Shown: positions 63,466-64,000 of the stretch, piece after piece | Layout: each line of letters starts with the position of its first letter | Position numbering within the stretch: the first letter of the stretch is position 1 | DNA from: Lachnospiraceae bacterium Zagget3 | GTDB taxonomy: Bacteria > Bacillota_A > Clostridia > Lachnospirales > Lachnospiraceae | Assembly (NCBI GenBank): GCA_001941025.1 | Contig: MSHE01000015.1 | Coordinates: 1-64,000 of the forward strand | Direction: 5' to 3' | DNA: 64,000 bases | The notes under the pieces: generated by a model | The model's input: the letters and a program-made list of their open reading frames with translations, nothing else | Database searches by the model: none | What the model was told of the DNA's origin: nothing | Made by a program: the position numbers and the translations under genes

Positions 63466-64000
63466 TGAGAGCGAAACGACTTTCCGCCCTGTTCGCGGCG
63501 GCGGTCCTGACCGTGACAACCCTGCTCCTTCCCTGCACGACGGTGCCTCTTTTGGCGAAGGAGTCGACACCGGAGGTAACGCTTCGGATCAGCAACAGTG
63601 AAGAGTACATTGACACAGGCGGCTGGGACGAGGAAGATACGATCGACCTCCCCAGCGGCGACATCCTCGGCATCGAGTCGATGGTGGGCGAGTTTAAGGA
63701 CTGGTACTACGAGACATACGGCGTGATCGTAAATGTGGAATATTCTACGTTCGGTACGAACGAGGACCTCTACAACATGATGACGCTCGGGAGCGAGTTT
63801 GACCTCGTGTGTCCCTCGGAGTACATGGTCATGAAGATGATGGCCGAGGACTTGTTGGAGCCGCTTTCAGAAGAGTTCTTCGACACGTCGGATCCGAACA
63901 ATTATTACATCAACGGAGTGTCCCCCTACATCCAGGAAATCTTTGATGAAGAGGAGCTCGACGGGGAGAGCTTGAGCAAATACATGGCCGGCTACATGTG
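63465..64000 (+). CDS. potD: Spermidine/putrescine-binding protein, N-terminal part (cut by window end)
   Basis: ATG 63465 overlaps the potC stop; GGAGGGCGG lies upstream. About 178 residues are visible. A signal peptide (MRAKRLSALFAAAVLTVTTL) is followed by LLLPC, a non-standard lipobox, then LLAKES, so lipid anchoring versus signal peptidase I cleavage is uncertain. The mature part has the PotD-like pattern VNVEYSTFGTNEDLYNMMT, EFDLVCPSEYMVMKMM and DLLEPL. It would bind spermidine or putrescine outside the cell. Confidence 0.9.
   Translation, partial: MRAKRLSALFAAAVLTVTTLLLPCTTVPLLAKESTPEVTLRISNSEEYIDTGGWDEEDTIDLPSGDILGIESMVGEFKDWYYETYGVIVNVEYSTFGTNEDLYNMMTLGSEFDLVCPSEYMVMKMMAEDLLEPLSEEFFDTSDPNNYYINGVSPYIQEIFDEEELDGESLSKYMAGYM

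Noticed and set aside
1..64000. tRNA/rRNA genes, insertion sequences, prophage or CRISPR
   Set aside because: None recognised by eye: no T-loop/D-loop tRNA pattern in the gaps, no transposase, integrase or phage structural genes.

Overview
The window looks like a chromosomal segment from a GC-rich (by eye mid-50s % GC) anaerobic Firmicute, most likely a Lachnospiraceae-type member of the Clostridia. Support: the secE-nusG-rplKAJL-rpoBC-rpsLG-fusA-tuf order, consensus sigma-A promoters and strong Shine-Dalgarno sequences, a T-box leader, an L10 leader, an archaeal-type AspRS with GatCAB instead of AsnRS, a DUF5721-like protein, transglutaminase-like lipoproteins, and BspA/Cna_B giant surface proteins. 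No species name can be justified from sequence alone.

Layout. 1-767: 3' end of a sensor histidine kinase with a strong terminator. 1089-15533: one giant surface adhesin reading frame (signal peptide, acidic linker, about 24 BspA/DUF285 repeats in two blocks, 30 Cna_B-type repeats, FIVAR-like modules, aromatic cell-wall-binding repeats). It is cut by a single in-frame TAG at 12459-12461, exactly where sister repeats carry TAT. 15681-21438 (minus strand): xanthine salvage (xpt-pbuX), a polar amino-acid ABC transporter, and argC. 21581-22084: Nudix hydrolase. 22193-38837: ribosomal/RNA polymerase/elongation-factor superoperon with at least five internal promoters (rpmG, rplJ, rpoB, rpsL, tuf) and an L10 attenuator. 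38935-42775: rubredoxin/glutamate-synthase-like fusion, MATE exporter, small rubredoxin and a frameshifted methyltransferase. 42822-43052: an unexplained short transcription unit with a tiny ORF. 43167-43795: Phd/PIN toxin-antitoxin pair. 43829-48980: T-box(Asn)-aspS2-gatCAB, the tRNA-dependent asparagine route. 48984-52428: thiE, thiD, clpX. 52690-59846: larC, DUF5721, transglutaminase-like lipoprotein, sulfotransferase, citrate synthase and O-acetylhomoserine sulfhydrylase. 59905-64000: PspC-domain protein, then potABCD (potD cut by the window end) behind a roughly 285-nt leader carrying a 38-codon ORF.

Themes. Several housekeeping proteins carry low-complexity, mostly acidic extensions (L11, L10, RpoC, RpoB, ClpX, citrate synthase), and ThiD carries a basic Thr/Lys/Gly repeat. 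The observations most worth following are the amber codon in the giant adhesin, the 42.9-kb micro-gene with an apparent ATA start, the overlapping GAA/AAC specifier in the T-box, the 11-bp-phased TTTTACGC repeats beside the kinase, the leader ORF before potA, and the L10/L11/RpoC extensions.
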